Of a stretch of DNA of 64,000 bases, positions 16,384 to 25,489 are shown piece by piece. The stretch is from positions 186,001 to 250,000 of the forward strand of contig JBEVJC010000008.1 in NCBI GenBank assembly GCA_040510375.1. Direction: 5' to 3'. The stretch is from JBEVJC01 sp040510375 (GTDB lineage Bacteria; Bacteroidota; Bacteroidia; Chitinophagales; Chitinophagaceae). A model generated the notes under the pieces. The model was not told where the DNA came from. It ran no database searches and saw only the letters and a program-made list of their open reading frames with translations. Made by a program: the position numbers and the translations under genes. How positions within the stretch are numbered: position 1 is the first letter of the stretch; each line of letters opens with the position of its first letter.

Positions 16384-18588
16384 CTAGAGGTTCATGTCAG
16401 ATTTACCCACCTTATTAAGGATGGCGCCAATGAATTTTCCTTCGATTTCATGAAAGAAGCGGATTGAATCCTTGTCAGCCTGTTTAACCTCAGCAGTCGC
16501 TGCAAAAATTGCGATTACGCCATCGGCATACTGCACCAGTTCCTTTGTATCGGTAAATCCATTTAAAGGCGCCGACTCCATAAAAATATAGTCATAATCT
16601 TTCAGCAGATCGGGCAGGTAATTAAGCAGGTGATTTTTTGGAAGGATTTCCGTTGGTGTATAGTCACCGCCTTTACAACCGATAATATCCACGTACTCCA
16701 CTCCTGTTTTCGTCACCAATTTTTCATAATCACTTCTTTTCAACTCCCCGTTGCCTGAAAATTCTTCCAGCGTCGGATGGGCAGCATTAAGTTGGGTGAT
16801 ATCATTATTACAGAAGTTGGTATCAATGATCAGAACTTTTTTCTTGCTCAGGTGCAGACTAAATGCAAGGGCCTGGGTCAGGGTGGTCTTACCCTGCTGC
16901 GGTTCGGTACTGGTGAAAAGAATCACCCGTTTTCCGGTACGCTCTATTTCATACCGAAGCTTGCGAAGCAGTTCGCGGAATGAGTTATCACGTTTCGCAT
17001 CCTCTTCTTCGATCTGGGTGACCTGTTCGGCCAGGTGACCGTGTTTCAGGTCGATCATACTTACCGTTCCAATAAGTTTGAGATCTGTTTGTCGCTGGAA
17101 CTGTGAGGGGGTCTTGATTGACTGGTCAATATAGGTTATCAGTATGAACACCAGACTCGACAGTATGACAGCGGTCAGTGCCGCCAGGGCCATCACCATA
17201 ATTCGTTTGGATGGTTCGGGATCTACAGACGGCTGGCCAAACAATGTTTGCCTGAATGTATTTCCCAACTCGCTGAGATCAGCTGCAATGGTTTGTTTAT
17301 CCTTTGCGTTGGTATATTCAAGTTGTGCTACTTCAATTTCCTTATCATATTTATCCAGGTTCGAAGTGGATGTTGGTGAAGCATTCCTTAATTTGGCATT
17401 CAGCTCACCAAGTTTACTCCGGTATCCGTTTATCTTAAAGTTCGATGATCTCAGTTGCCCTTCCAGCATGATTTTGCGGTCGTTCAGTGAATTGGCCTGT
17501 GAATAAGCACCGGAAGGATCAACCGAACCTGTACCTGTTGGTGCGGCCGCATTCATCCTTGCCTGCAGGTCATCAAGCCTTCTTTTCATATCTTCATCAG
17601 TTGAACCGCCATTCTGGTACTGGGTCTTAAGATCATAAAATTCCCTTCTTAACCGGAGATATTCGCCCCCGTTACCCTGGCTGGAGTTATCAGTACCAAC
17701 CGGTTTGCCTCCTGCCTGGATCTGTTGAAGAACCTGTTGCAGCTGGTAACCCAGGTCCTGCACACGGGCTTCTTCATCGGCAAGTCCGGCTTCGATCTGG
17801 CTGATCTGGCCAAGCACATTGGCACCCACAAGGCTTGGATCGAGGGAAGAAGATACAGAATCGGTCATGTAGCGGGCTTTGGCCGCGATTCGCTCATCCA
17901 CCTCCTGCTTCTTCCGGCGCACCAGTGAATCAAGGGCAACAGCAGATTCCATTGACCTTTCTCGACGGCTGGTTTCGCTGTAACGCTGGAATTCCCTGCA
18001 ATAAATATTAACCGCATATGCCGACAGGTCCGGATTCTCAGAACGGAAGATTACGTTCATATAATCGGTACGCTGGTGCCGGGCGATTGTCAGCTTTTCC
18101 CTAACATGCGCCTGATCGTAACCCAGGGTCTCCAGATAGTCCATCAGTTTCCTGTCGTACGGTATACCCGGATTCAGAATAAGTATGGAATCGCTTTTAT
18201 TGGCAAAAGCTTTTATCAGGTCGGCCTTGTTCAGGTTTGCAAGCGAGGGATATTTCGCCAGCAGGTCCGGATCGGGCTGGCGAAATGGTTTTGGCGCGGT
18301 CAAATCGTTCAGAACCAATTTATAAGACAATAAACTGATCATTTTAGCCGACAGCATATCGGCTATGGCATTATTGAATTTTACGTCAATTTGTGAAAGG
18401 TTGAAGGTCTCATCCTGCATACGCAGGTCCTGAGCCACTGTATAACCGGTTGCGAGCTGGGCGTTCGATTTGTAGACTCTTTTCTCATTCATAGTGAAGA
18501 AAAATGCTGCAATCAGTGCCACCAGACCGAATCCAAGGATGATCCATTTTTTACGGTACAGGATTCTGAAAATGTATATGAGTTTCAT
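16384..18588 (-). CDS. Wzc-like polysaccharide co-polymerase with degenerate tyrosine-kinase domain
   Basis: 734 residues. The order is: helix ~16-34 (KWIILGFGLVALIAAFFF), a Wzz-type periplasmic domain with coiled-coil (to ~460), helix ~465-490 (MVMALAALTAVILSSLVFILITYI), and a cytoplasmic BY-kinase-like domain. The P-loop is intact (STEPQQGKTTL, ~555). Walker A' reads 'VLIIDTNFCNND' instead of DxDxR, Walker B reads 'YIFMESAP' with Glu where Asp is usual, and the C-terminus (GAILNKVGKSDMNL) lacks the tyrosine cluster. The protein should still set chain length with the Wzy polymerase, but phosphotransfer may be weak or absent. It is the first gene after a strong terminator, so a promoter must lie at 18589-18612; TAAATTTA (18605-18612, minus) is a near-match -7 box. 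Confidence 0.85.
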   Translation of the reverse strand: MKLIYIFRILYRKKWIILGFGLVALIAAFFFTMNEKRVYKSNAQLATGYTVAQDLRMQDETFNLSQIDVKFNNAIADMLSAKMISLLSYKLVLNDLTAPKPFRQPDPDLLAKYPSLANLNKADLIKAFANKSDSILILNPGIPYDRKLMDYLETLGYDQAHVREKLTIARHQRTDYMNVIFRSENPDLSAYAVNIYCREFQRYSETSRRERSMESAVALDSLVRRKKQEVDERIAAKARYMTDSVSSSLDPSLVGANVLGQISQIEAGLADEEARVQDLGYQLQQVLQQIQAGGKPVGTDNSSQGNGGEYLRLRREFYDLKTQYQNGGSTDEDMKRRLDDLQARMNAAAPTGTGSVDPSGAYSQANSLNDRKIMLEGQLRSSNFKINGYRSKLGELNAKLRNASPTSTSNLDKYDKEIEVAQLEYTNAKDKQTIAADLSELGNTFRQTLFGQPSVDPEPSKRIMVMALAALTAVILSSLVFILITYIDQSIKTPSQFQRQTDLKLIGTVSMIDLKHGHLAEQVTQIEEEDAKRDNSFRELLRKLRYEIERTGKRVILFTSTEPQQGKTTLTQALAFSLHLSKKKVLIIDTNFCNNDITQLNAAHPTLEEFSGNGELKRSDYEKLVTKTGVEYVDIIGCKGGDYTPTEILPKNHLLNYLPDLLKDYDYIFMESAPLNGFTDTKELVQYADGVIAIFAATAEVKQADKDSIRFFHEIEGKFIGAILNKVGKSDMNL

Positions 18589-18613
18589 GGAAAATGCTTG
18601 AACGGTAAATTTA

Positions 18614-18649
18614 ATAAGAAAAGTCCGGCTAGATCCGGACTTTTCTTAT
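18614..18649 (-). terminator. Strong intrinsic terminator after the 2189-residue protein gene
   Basis: A perfect 15-bp stem (ATAAGAAAAGTCCGG, 18614-18628, with CCGGACTTTTCTTAT, 18635-18649) closes a 6-base loop, with T-rich sequence downstream on the minus strand. It lies 4 bases after the stop codon at 18653 and splits the minus-strand EPS genes into two transcription units. Confidence 0.88.
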
Positions 18650-18652
18650 CGT

Positions 18653-21600
18653 TTATTCTGTTTTTATAAGTTTGAAAATGACTGGTGGTTTTGTTCGGTC
18701 GGCCCCATCTACCTGTAGTATATAAACCCCAGGTTTGAGTGATTTGCCCGACAGGTCTATCTGTTGGTTCCAGACTCCCCTCTGGACGTTTCCAAAGCTT
18801 TGGAGATAAATTGTCCTTCCGGTAAGATCAGAGATGCGGATACTGACATTTTCCTGTGTCTGTTCGAAGGTCGCTGATACTGTCACACGGTTCGTGAATG
18901 GATTTGGATAAACCCCTGCATTGGTGATAAGTGCAGGTCCGTTTTCCGTTCCGCGGGCAACATCAGTTAAGCCGTTTGGCGTAGAGCTTGCTTTGCCGGT
19001 CAGATTTGCAACCTGTACACCTGCCTCAACCGGTTCGTCCGGATCGCCAGTTGTTTGTCCGATAGTATAACCGCTGATGACCATCGAGTTCAGGTAAGCG
19101 AACATTGCATATTGGGCAAGAGATACGGTTACATATACTTCGCCATTCTCATTGGGCCGGACCTTATCGATCTGAACCGTCTGGGTTGTATTGAACGATG
19201 CATTGAGTGAAACGCTCTTGGATCCGATTGTATAAACGCTGGTCCTGTCACCGGAACCATTCCGGCTTCCCAGGAATACAAACGTATAATGCATATTCTG
19301 GTTCAGGTTGGAGATTTTGAGCTGGGCTGTAAAGCCTGCGTCTACCCACCATGAACTGCGCAGTACCGCATCGGGATACACACCACTGTTGTTACCTGTG
19401 TTCATACCATCAGGGTTGTCGCCACTGAAATTATCAACGACAGTCATATTAACACCGGAAGAGTTATTGAGATCGTTCCTCAGGTTACTGAATACCCTTC
19501 CTTCCTCAGGAGCACGTGCGGTGTTGTTCCATGGAGCAGCGGCATTGTTTGAACGGTTAAAGTTGATCATAACCGAGTAATGGAACGGTGAAGAACTCGC
19601 CACGTTGCTGTAGGCCGAATAAACCGGACCATCTTTCTTTGCCCTGACCTTATAATAATAGGTAGTATTATTCGACAGGCCACTTGCATCTGAATAGGTG
19701 GTGATATTTGTTGCCGTTGTTCCAATCACTGTGTAAGGTCCTTCAAATGAAGTTGCCCTTTCCACATCAAATCCTGTTTCATCACTTGATTTATCAGACC
19801 AGGTCAGCTTGATCGCTGTCTTGGAAGTTGCAAGTGCAGTGAGATTGGCCGGAGCAGGTGGTGTTCCATCATCCACATATGACTGGATCACCAGGGCACC
19901 AAGATAAGCATATGGTGATGTTCCGCCCTTGGTACAACTGAATTCAATATTACCGCCTGCATCTGGTACCAGTCCATTGATCTGGACGGTATTGGTGGTA
20001 TTGTTTGCTGCGTTTAAAGTAACTGACTGTCCATTTGCAGTATATACCGTACTTCTGTTATCACCCGCAAGACGGCTGGCAAAGAATACCAGGTTATACT
20101 TGGTGTTCGGTGCGGTCAGACCCGAGATCCGTAAGCGCATCGGTGTATTATTACTCTGGTAGTATACCGTCTTCATCACGTTATCCGGGAACACTCCGGT
20201 ATTATTTCCGGTTGTTGCGCCCTGGTCGTTACCACCTTCAAACGTGGTGAGCTGGGTGATACTGATTCCACTTGGTGTCTCGTTGTCCGAGATCATATTG
20301 GTAAGTGCCTTGTTGGTGAACGGTGCACTTGTAAAACTATTCCACGGAATCGGTGCCGGATAACTGGTGTTATGTGAGAAATTCACATATACCGAGTTGA
20401 ACACATCCCTTACAACAATCCGGAAGGTGCGTACAATGTACGCTCCCGCAGCATCAGTAGCACGAACCGTCACATTATTGAAAATGCCGATGGTATTACC
20501 AGGTGTAAGACGGATCACCGCAGTTCCATTTCCATTGTCAATCAGTGTGGCAAACGCAGGAAGGTTGGCTGTAGTGAATGTAATCTGGTCACCGATATCA
20601 TCGGTTACATTTATCGGAACATTGAATGTTTCCTGGATCCTCATCGATACGTTAGGTATAACCGGCAGTACCGGTGTGCCGTTTCCGGTGGTGATGCTGA
20701 CCGTGTCGCTGTAGCTCGAGCCACTTGCATTGATTGCTTTCACCGTATAGAAATAAGTACTGTTACCTGCGATGCTGGTATCCGTATAGACTTCCAGGTT
20801 CGGGTTGATTGTGTTCAGCAGGTCGTAGGTACCATCCAGTTGTTTTGAACGGTAGATCTGGTAGTTGCTTTCATTGAATGCTGCATCGATCCAGGTCAGT
20901 TTCGCTGCATTACCCGTCAGTGCAACTTCTATATTCCTTGCAGGTGCAGGAGCTGTAGCATCATCAACGGTGCTTTCAATGATCATGGCATTAAGGTAAC
21001 CATAGGATGAGCCTACTTCTTTTTCAAGACGCAATTCAAACGTATCTGCTCCGGGATACACATTCTGGATGAACGCCAGGTTCTGGCTGTTACCAGAAGC
21101 CTGCAGGGTGGTACTGTTCTCTTCCACACCTGTGAGTGTGTATTTCGTTGTCCGGTTGTCAACTACGTTGGCACGGCTTCCGAAAAATGTGAACGTATAT
21201 TTCAAAGTCGGATTGAGGCCATAGAATTTGATGCGTTGCACCTTTGTAGCATCGGTCCACCATGCACTCTGCATAACCGCATCAGGGAATACTCCCGAAT
21301 TGTTACCGGTGCTGACACCAAGGAGGTTTGATCCGTTACCGATACTTCCCCAACTTGACATAACACGCAGTGAAACGGTTGTTGGTGAACCATTCTGGTC
21401 GAGAAGATTTGCCTTCACCACGTTCAGGTTCGGCATCACATTGGTGCTGTTCCATGGCGCAGGTGCTACAGGACTGCCCGGTCCTGAGAAGTTGATATAA
21501 ACCCTGCTTCCCGGAGTTACATTTATAACGGTGATCACGAAGGAGCGGACAATGCTTCCATTGTTACCATCATTTACCACCGCGCTGACAGGATATGTTC

Positions 21601-24600
21601 CATGATCAGCATAACCCGGTGCGATGTTCAGTTGTGCACTGCCTCCATTTACAACCGGAGTTACAAACGATGGAAGTCCCACAAAATTCCAGCTCAATAC
21701 GTCTGACGGGTTCTGATCGGTAGCGGTAAGGCTGAGCGGAGTTATCTGGCCTTCATTTACACTAATCGGATTGATAACGGCCAGCTCAGGGTTGTAGTTA
21801 TCATTTACAACCAGGTTGAATGACGCTGTTCCGGTACCAAAAGGATCTGTTGCAGTAACCGTAATGCCTGAATAGGTAGCAAAGGCAGGCGGGTTGTTGA
21901 AGGTGATCGTACCATTACCTCCATTTGACGTAAAGGTTGCAAAGGCAGGAAGGTTTGACACCGACAGTGTGATAGGTCCGTTAAGCGGACTGACTGCTGC
22001 CACGTTTACCTGCAACTGTGAACCAACCCTCATGTATTTATCGGAGATACCTGTTACTACAGGAATATAAGCCCAGGTCTTTGCACTATCCTCATTGCTG
22101 AAGCCATTGTCACCGCCGAGGTTGACAGACCTTACCTTATAATACCGGACCGAATTGGCATAAAGATTATTATCTGTGTACGAGGTAGAGTTTGCAGTCA
22201 GGCTTGCCAGTAATATGAAATTGGTATTGTTGTTATCTGATTTGTACAGCTCAAAACCACTTTCGTTGTTTGAATTGTCCGACCAGCTTATATGCGTTGT
22301 TGAACTACTCAGCGCCGAAGCCGTAAGGTTCGTTGCCTGTGCCGGTTTGGCCGGAACAAGACCTGTGGTGGCAGCTATAGCAATATCCTTATACAGATTG
22401 TTGACCTGCTGCACACTCAATGCAATGGTATGGATGGAAACATCATCAAGTAATCCGGCAAAACGGGCCGTACCACCATTAAAGGCTGTAGTACCATTGA
22501 AGAATCCCATACGGGAAGCGTTTGAGGTAGCTCCAACTGAATTGAATCCAAGGTTCAGGTCGGAAGCAACCAGCGCCCCGTTCATATAAAGCTGGAGGGT
22601 ATTGGTAGAATACACAACCGTGATATAGTTCCAGTCCGTGCTGGTATAAGGAATGGAAATACTTTTGCGGACATTGTTACTCGCAACTCCTGCATAAAGG
22701 GTGTTGACGTCGAGTCGGACAGCAAGACCATTGTCTGAACCGCCCAGATCAAATACCACCCTGTTACCGGTGTTATTGGTCGACTTCATCCAGAACGAAA
22801 GGGATTTCGCAGTGAACGCCCCACGTATATAGTCATTGGTCGCGGTGTTGATTTCCACATACTGGGTGGTTCCGTTGAAGCTCAGTGCATGTGTTCCTTC
22901 TTTCTTGTCGCTTGCATTGAACACAGGACTGCCCGAGGCACTAAGTGTGCGGCTATTACCACTGGCATCACCATAACCGTTGTCCAGTTTCCAGTTTGCT
23001 CCCGGCAGACCCGCATAACCGGTTGAACCAAATTTGTAAGTAGCGTTAAGGCGATAATAGTACTTGGTATTTGGCAGCAATGAGAAGCTGTCAAGCCATG
23101 TGTTTACATTCGGGGCGGTCAGGGCAATCGGAGCAAATCCCGTTGCGATATTGGTCGACCGCAGGATCTGGAATCCTGTTTCGTCACTACTGTTGTCTGT
23201 CCACGCCAGGTTGATCTGTTTTGAGGATACCGAAGTAGCAGTAAAGTTAGTCGGGGAAGTTGGTCCGGCAGGTATCACAGCCGGCTGCATGAAGTATACG
23301 ATATTGCTGGCGGCAGAAGAATTATTTGAAACATCCCTTGCTCTTACATAGAAGTTGTATCCGCCGGCAGATGAATTCAGGTTGTAGATCGCAAACGATG
23401 TACCTGTGGTTACATACGACTTGATATCATTTATATAAATATCATAAACCTGTATACCGATATTATCAGTTGAACTGTTCCACGAAACATTGGCAGAGTT
23501 GGATGTACTTGATGTTATACGGAAATTAGACGGAGTGGTCGGAGGCTGGTTATCAGCTATTGTTGTACCAGTGATCTCGGCTGTTGTGGCTGAGGCACCG
23601 GTGTTATTAATAGCTCGTACAATATAATAATATTTTGTACCCTCAACCAGTCCGGTGATTGTATCAGAAGTCTGGTCAGCACCTGTGATTCCCGCCATTT
23701 TATATGGACCACCGGCCTGTGTTGCCTGGAACACTTCGAAATTTGTTTCGTTATTATCAGGATGTGGATTTTGCGTCCAGTCAATCTTCATCGTATTAAG
23801 ATTGATTGATGTGGCAATCACCTGGGTTGGCATATCCGGTTTATTGGGACCATTTGCATTGATAACAGTAAACAGTTGGGAATAATCACTCACGCAACCA
23901 AACTGTTCGGTAACTTTCACCTTATAACTACCCGTAGTATTGACCGTAAGGGTATTGGTGGTACTGAGTACCGTTCCGCTTCCTTCTTTCACCCATGAAT
24001 AGCTGGTATAACCAGTTGGCTGTGCCATCGTAACCGAAGTATTTCCATCCGGTGACGGTAATGCACGGCTTAAAAGGCCAAGTGTTGTAATGTTGGGAGT
24101 TACTGTAGCAGCTTTCAATTTTACTACAACCGGTGCTGGCGACCAGGGCGACCAGTTGGCTGGTATATTGGAGCCACGCAACAGGCGGCACTCGTATGTA
24201 CCGAATGTAGCTGCCTGTGTACCGGATATTGCAAGAGTATTGGAAGTTGCGCCGGAAATTACAACACCATTCTTCCTCCACTGATAAGCATTGAAGCCCG
24301 CACTTACACCAAGAGTTAAACTTACATTCTCTCCTTCACAGAATTCGTACTTACCGAATAACGGGATTGGGTTTGCTTTATGGGCGCGAAGCATGAATGG
24401 ATAGAAATCAGGTTCGCTCCAGGCATTATTCCAGCAACCATGACCCAGGCCTTCATACTTGGTATAACGATAATCTCCACCCACTGCAAGTATGGAATTA
24501 CCAACCGTTTCACTCACACTCGGGTTAGGGTTTTTATCCAGTGCACCCTGGAAATGCCAGATCCTGATAAATTTCAGGATATTGGCTGAACTGGCAAATG

Positions 24601-25222
24601 AGTTCAACGCTGCACTGATGGGTAAGGCAGCGGCGATAAGTGTTGGATGGCGAATTGACATCTCCCAGCAAGCCTGGCCACCACCTGAAAGGCCATTGAC
24701 CATGACGCGGTTGACATCAACTTTATTTTGGGGAACAAGGAAGTTCCGGATTATCTCGTTAAGCGCATCAAAATGTGTGTTGCCATAGAATCCATACTGG
24801 TTCTGCATGTAAAGCAGGTAACCATCGAATGTTCCTGCATTTACGGCATTCTTGTGCCGTTCTCCACCGTGGTACAACTGGTATTCATTGTCGTACATGT
24901 TTTCATCTGCAGCTTCCCCGATACCATGAAAGAAAATCATGATCGGATAGGTCTTGCCATCCGCCACATTGTGCTGGTACGTCTTGGGGAATTTCAGACG
25001 GAAAATGTTACCCTTATAGATGTAACACTTGTAGTCACTGGTATTCCAGTTAAGACGGGTTGTCTTAACCCAGTCACCTACCTGACCACTTGCAGGTTGT
25101 GTAACTGTGCCTCCGGAGTATTCTACTACCGGATCACTGGGATCCATTACCTGTCCGAACGAGAGTTGCACAAACAGGGAAAATACCGCTAAGGCAATGA
25201 AGTGTTTGTAAAGCAGTTTCAT
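18653..25222 (-). CDS. Giant secreted esterase/adhesin: alpha/beta-hydrolase, Ig, FnIII, LamG and three copies of an unnamed module, with T9SS tail
   Basis: 2189 residues. After a signal peptide (1-23) comes a hydrolase (~45-290) with 'YPIMIFFHGIGEA', nucleophile motif 'NGLSGGGQACWE' (Ser ~178), acid in 'GALDKNP' (~229) and 'GLGHGCWNNAW' (His ~260): a complete esterase triad. Next are an Ig-like domain (~295-370), several fibronectin III domains from ~465, a LamG/concanavalin-like domain (~735-945), another FnIII, and two cadherin/Ig-like domains (~1050-1235). Three copies of a ~170-180-residue module follow at ~1239-1419, ~1608-1785 and ~1882-2052, each starting 'V[YM][IV]NF...APWN' and holding 'TGNNSGV[FY]PDxV'. 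FnIII-type domains separate them, and a type A T9SS tail lies from ~2100 (VYPNPFTNR...LKPGVYILQVDG). It may de-esterify or anchor polysaccharide at the cell surface; substrate unknown. Confidence 0.88.
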   Translation of the reverse strand: MKLLYKHFIALAVFSLFVQLSFGQVMDPSDPVVEYSGGTVTQPASGQVGDWVKTTRLNWNTSDYKCYIYKGNIFRLKFPKTYQHNVADGKTYPIMIFFHGIGEAADENMYDNEYQLYHGGERHKNAVNAGTFDGYLLYMQNQYGFYGNTHFDALNEIIRNFLVPQNKVDVNRVMVNGLSGGGQACWEMSIRHPTLIAAALPISAALNSFASSANILKFIRIWHFQGALDKNPNPSVSETVGNSILAVGGDYRYTKYEGLGHGCWNNAWSEPDFYPFMLRAHKANPIPLFGKYEFCEGENVSLTLGVSAGFNAYQWRKNGVVISGATSNTLAISGTQAATFGTYECRLLRGSNIPANWSPWSPAPVVVKLKAATVTPNITTLGLLSRALPSPDGNTSVTMAQPTGYTSYSWVKEGSGTVLSTTNTLTVNTTGSYKVKVTEQFGCVSDYSQLFTVINANGPNKPDMPTQVIATSINLNTMKIDWTQNPHPDNNETNFEVFQATQAGGPYKMAGITGADQTSDTITGLVEGTKYYYIVRAINNTGASATTAEITGTTIADNQPPTTPSNFRITSSTSNSANVSWNSSTDNIGIQVYDIYINDIKSYVTTGTSFAIYNLNSSAGGYNFYVRARDVSNNSSAASNIVYFMQPAVIPAGPTSPTNFTATSVSSKQINLAWTDNSSDETGFQILRSTNIATGFAPIALTAPNVNTWLDSFSLLPNTKYYYRLNATYKFGSTGYAGLPGANWKLDNGYGDASGNSRTLSASGSPVFNASDKKEGTHALSFNGTTQYVEINTATNDYIRGAFTAKSLSFWMKSTNNTGNRVVFDLGGSDNGLAVRLDVNTLYAGVASNNVRKSISIPYTSTDWNYITVVYSTNTLQLYMNGALVASDLNLGFNSVGATSNASRMGFFNGTTAFNGGTARFAGLLDDVSIHTIALSVQQVNNLYKDIAIAATTGLVPAKPAQATNLTASALSSSTTHISWSDNSNNESGFELYKSDNNNTNFILLASLTANSTSYTDNNLYANSVRYYKVRSVNLGGDNGFSNEDSAKTWAYIPVVTGISDKYMRVGSQLQVNVAAVSPLNGPITLSVSNLPAFATFTSNGGNGTITFNNPPAFATYSGITVTATDPFGTGTASFNLVVNDNYNPELAVINPISVNEGQITPLSLTATDQNPSDVLSWNFVGLPSFVTPVVNGGSAQLNIAPGYADHGTYPVSAVVNDGNNGSIVRSFVITVINVTPGSRVYINFSGPGSPVAPAPWNSTNVMPNLNVVKANLLDQNGSPTTVSLRVMSSWGSIGNGSNLLGVSTGNNSGVFPDAVMQSAWWTDATKVQRIKFYGLNPTLKYTFTFFGSRANVVDNRTTKYTLTGVEENSTTLQASGNSQNLAFIQNVYPGADTFELRLEKEVGSSYGYLNAMIIESTVDDATAPAPARNIEVALTGNAAKLTWIDAAFNESNYQIYRSKQLDGTYDLLNTINPNLEVYTDTSIAGNSTYFYTVKAINASGSSYSDTVSITTGNGTPVLPVIPNVSMRIQETFNVPINVTDDIGDQITFTTANLPAFATLIDNGNGTAVIRLTPGNTIGIFNNVTVRATDAAGAYIVRTFRIVVRDVFNSVYVNFSHNTSYPAPIPWNSFTSAPFTNKALTNMISDNETPSGISITQLTTFEGGNDQGATTGNNTGVFPDNVMKTVYYQSNNTPMRLRISGLTAPNTKYNLVFFASRLAGDNRSTVYTANGQSVTLNAANNTTNTVQINGLVPDAGGNIEFSCTKGGTSPYAYLGALVIQSYVDDGTPPAPANLTALATSKTAIKLTWSDKSSDETGFDVERATSFEGPYTVIGTTATNITTYSDASGLSNNTTYYYKVRAKKDGPVYSAYSNVASSSPFHYSVMINFNRSNNAAAPWNNTARAPEEGRVFSNLRNDLNNSSGVNMTVVDNFSGDNPDGMNTGNNSGVYPDAVLRSSWWVDAGFTAQLKISNLNQNMHYTFVFLGSRNGSGDRTSVYTIGSKSVSLNASFNTTQTVQIDKVRPNENGEVYVTVSLAQYAMFAYLNSMVISGYTIGQTTGDPDEPVEAGVQVANLTGKASSTPNGLTDVARGTENGPALITNAGVYPNPFTNRVTVSATFEQTQENVSIRISDLTGRTIYLQSFGNVQRGVWNQQIDLSGKSLKPGVYILQVDGADRTKPPVIFKLIKTE

Positions 25223-25402
25223 AAAGTTTTAATTGATGCTGATGGATGGCTTGTTGACCACACAAGTTTAAATAATTCGAACAACGGGGTTCTCTTGCGG
25301 ATAATTGGTCAGGTAGATCAACAGGAAATGAGGAGTAAAATAGTTGCTTCGGTAGGAGGTTGGAATTAATACAAAATGCCTTGGTTGGAAGCGAAAGGCA
25401 CC

Positions 25403-25434
25403 GCAATATAGAAAATGTATTGGATACTTGCAAA
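25403..25434 (-). promoter_or_regulatory. Possible promoter for the 2189-residue protein gene
   Basis: On the minus strand TTTG (25434-25431) is followed 20 bases later by TATATTGC (25410-25403), one T short of TAnnTTTGC. It would give a leader of about 170 bases. The gene could equally be read through from the acyltransferase gene upstream. Confidence 0.3.
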
Positions 25435-25489
25435 CGGGAAGGGGGTGTATTTTTGCAGGTCAGGTAATTTACACCTTAAAGTCTGGTTA

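Noticed and set aside
24728..25192. 154-codon open frame opposite the giant esterase N-terminus
   Set aside because: It lies antisense to the catalytic hydrolase domain and shows no recognisable protein features.
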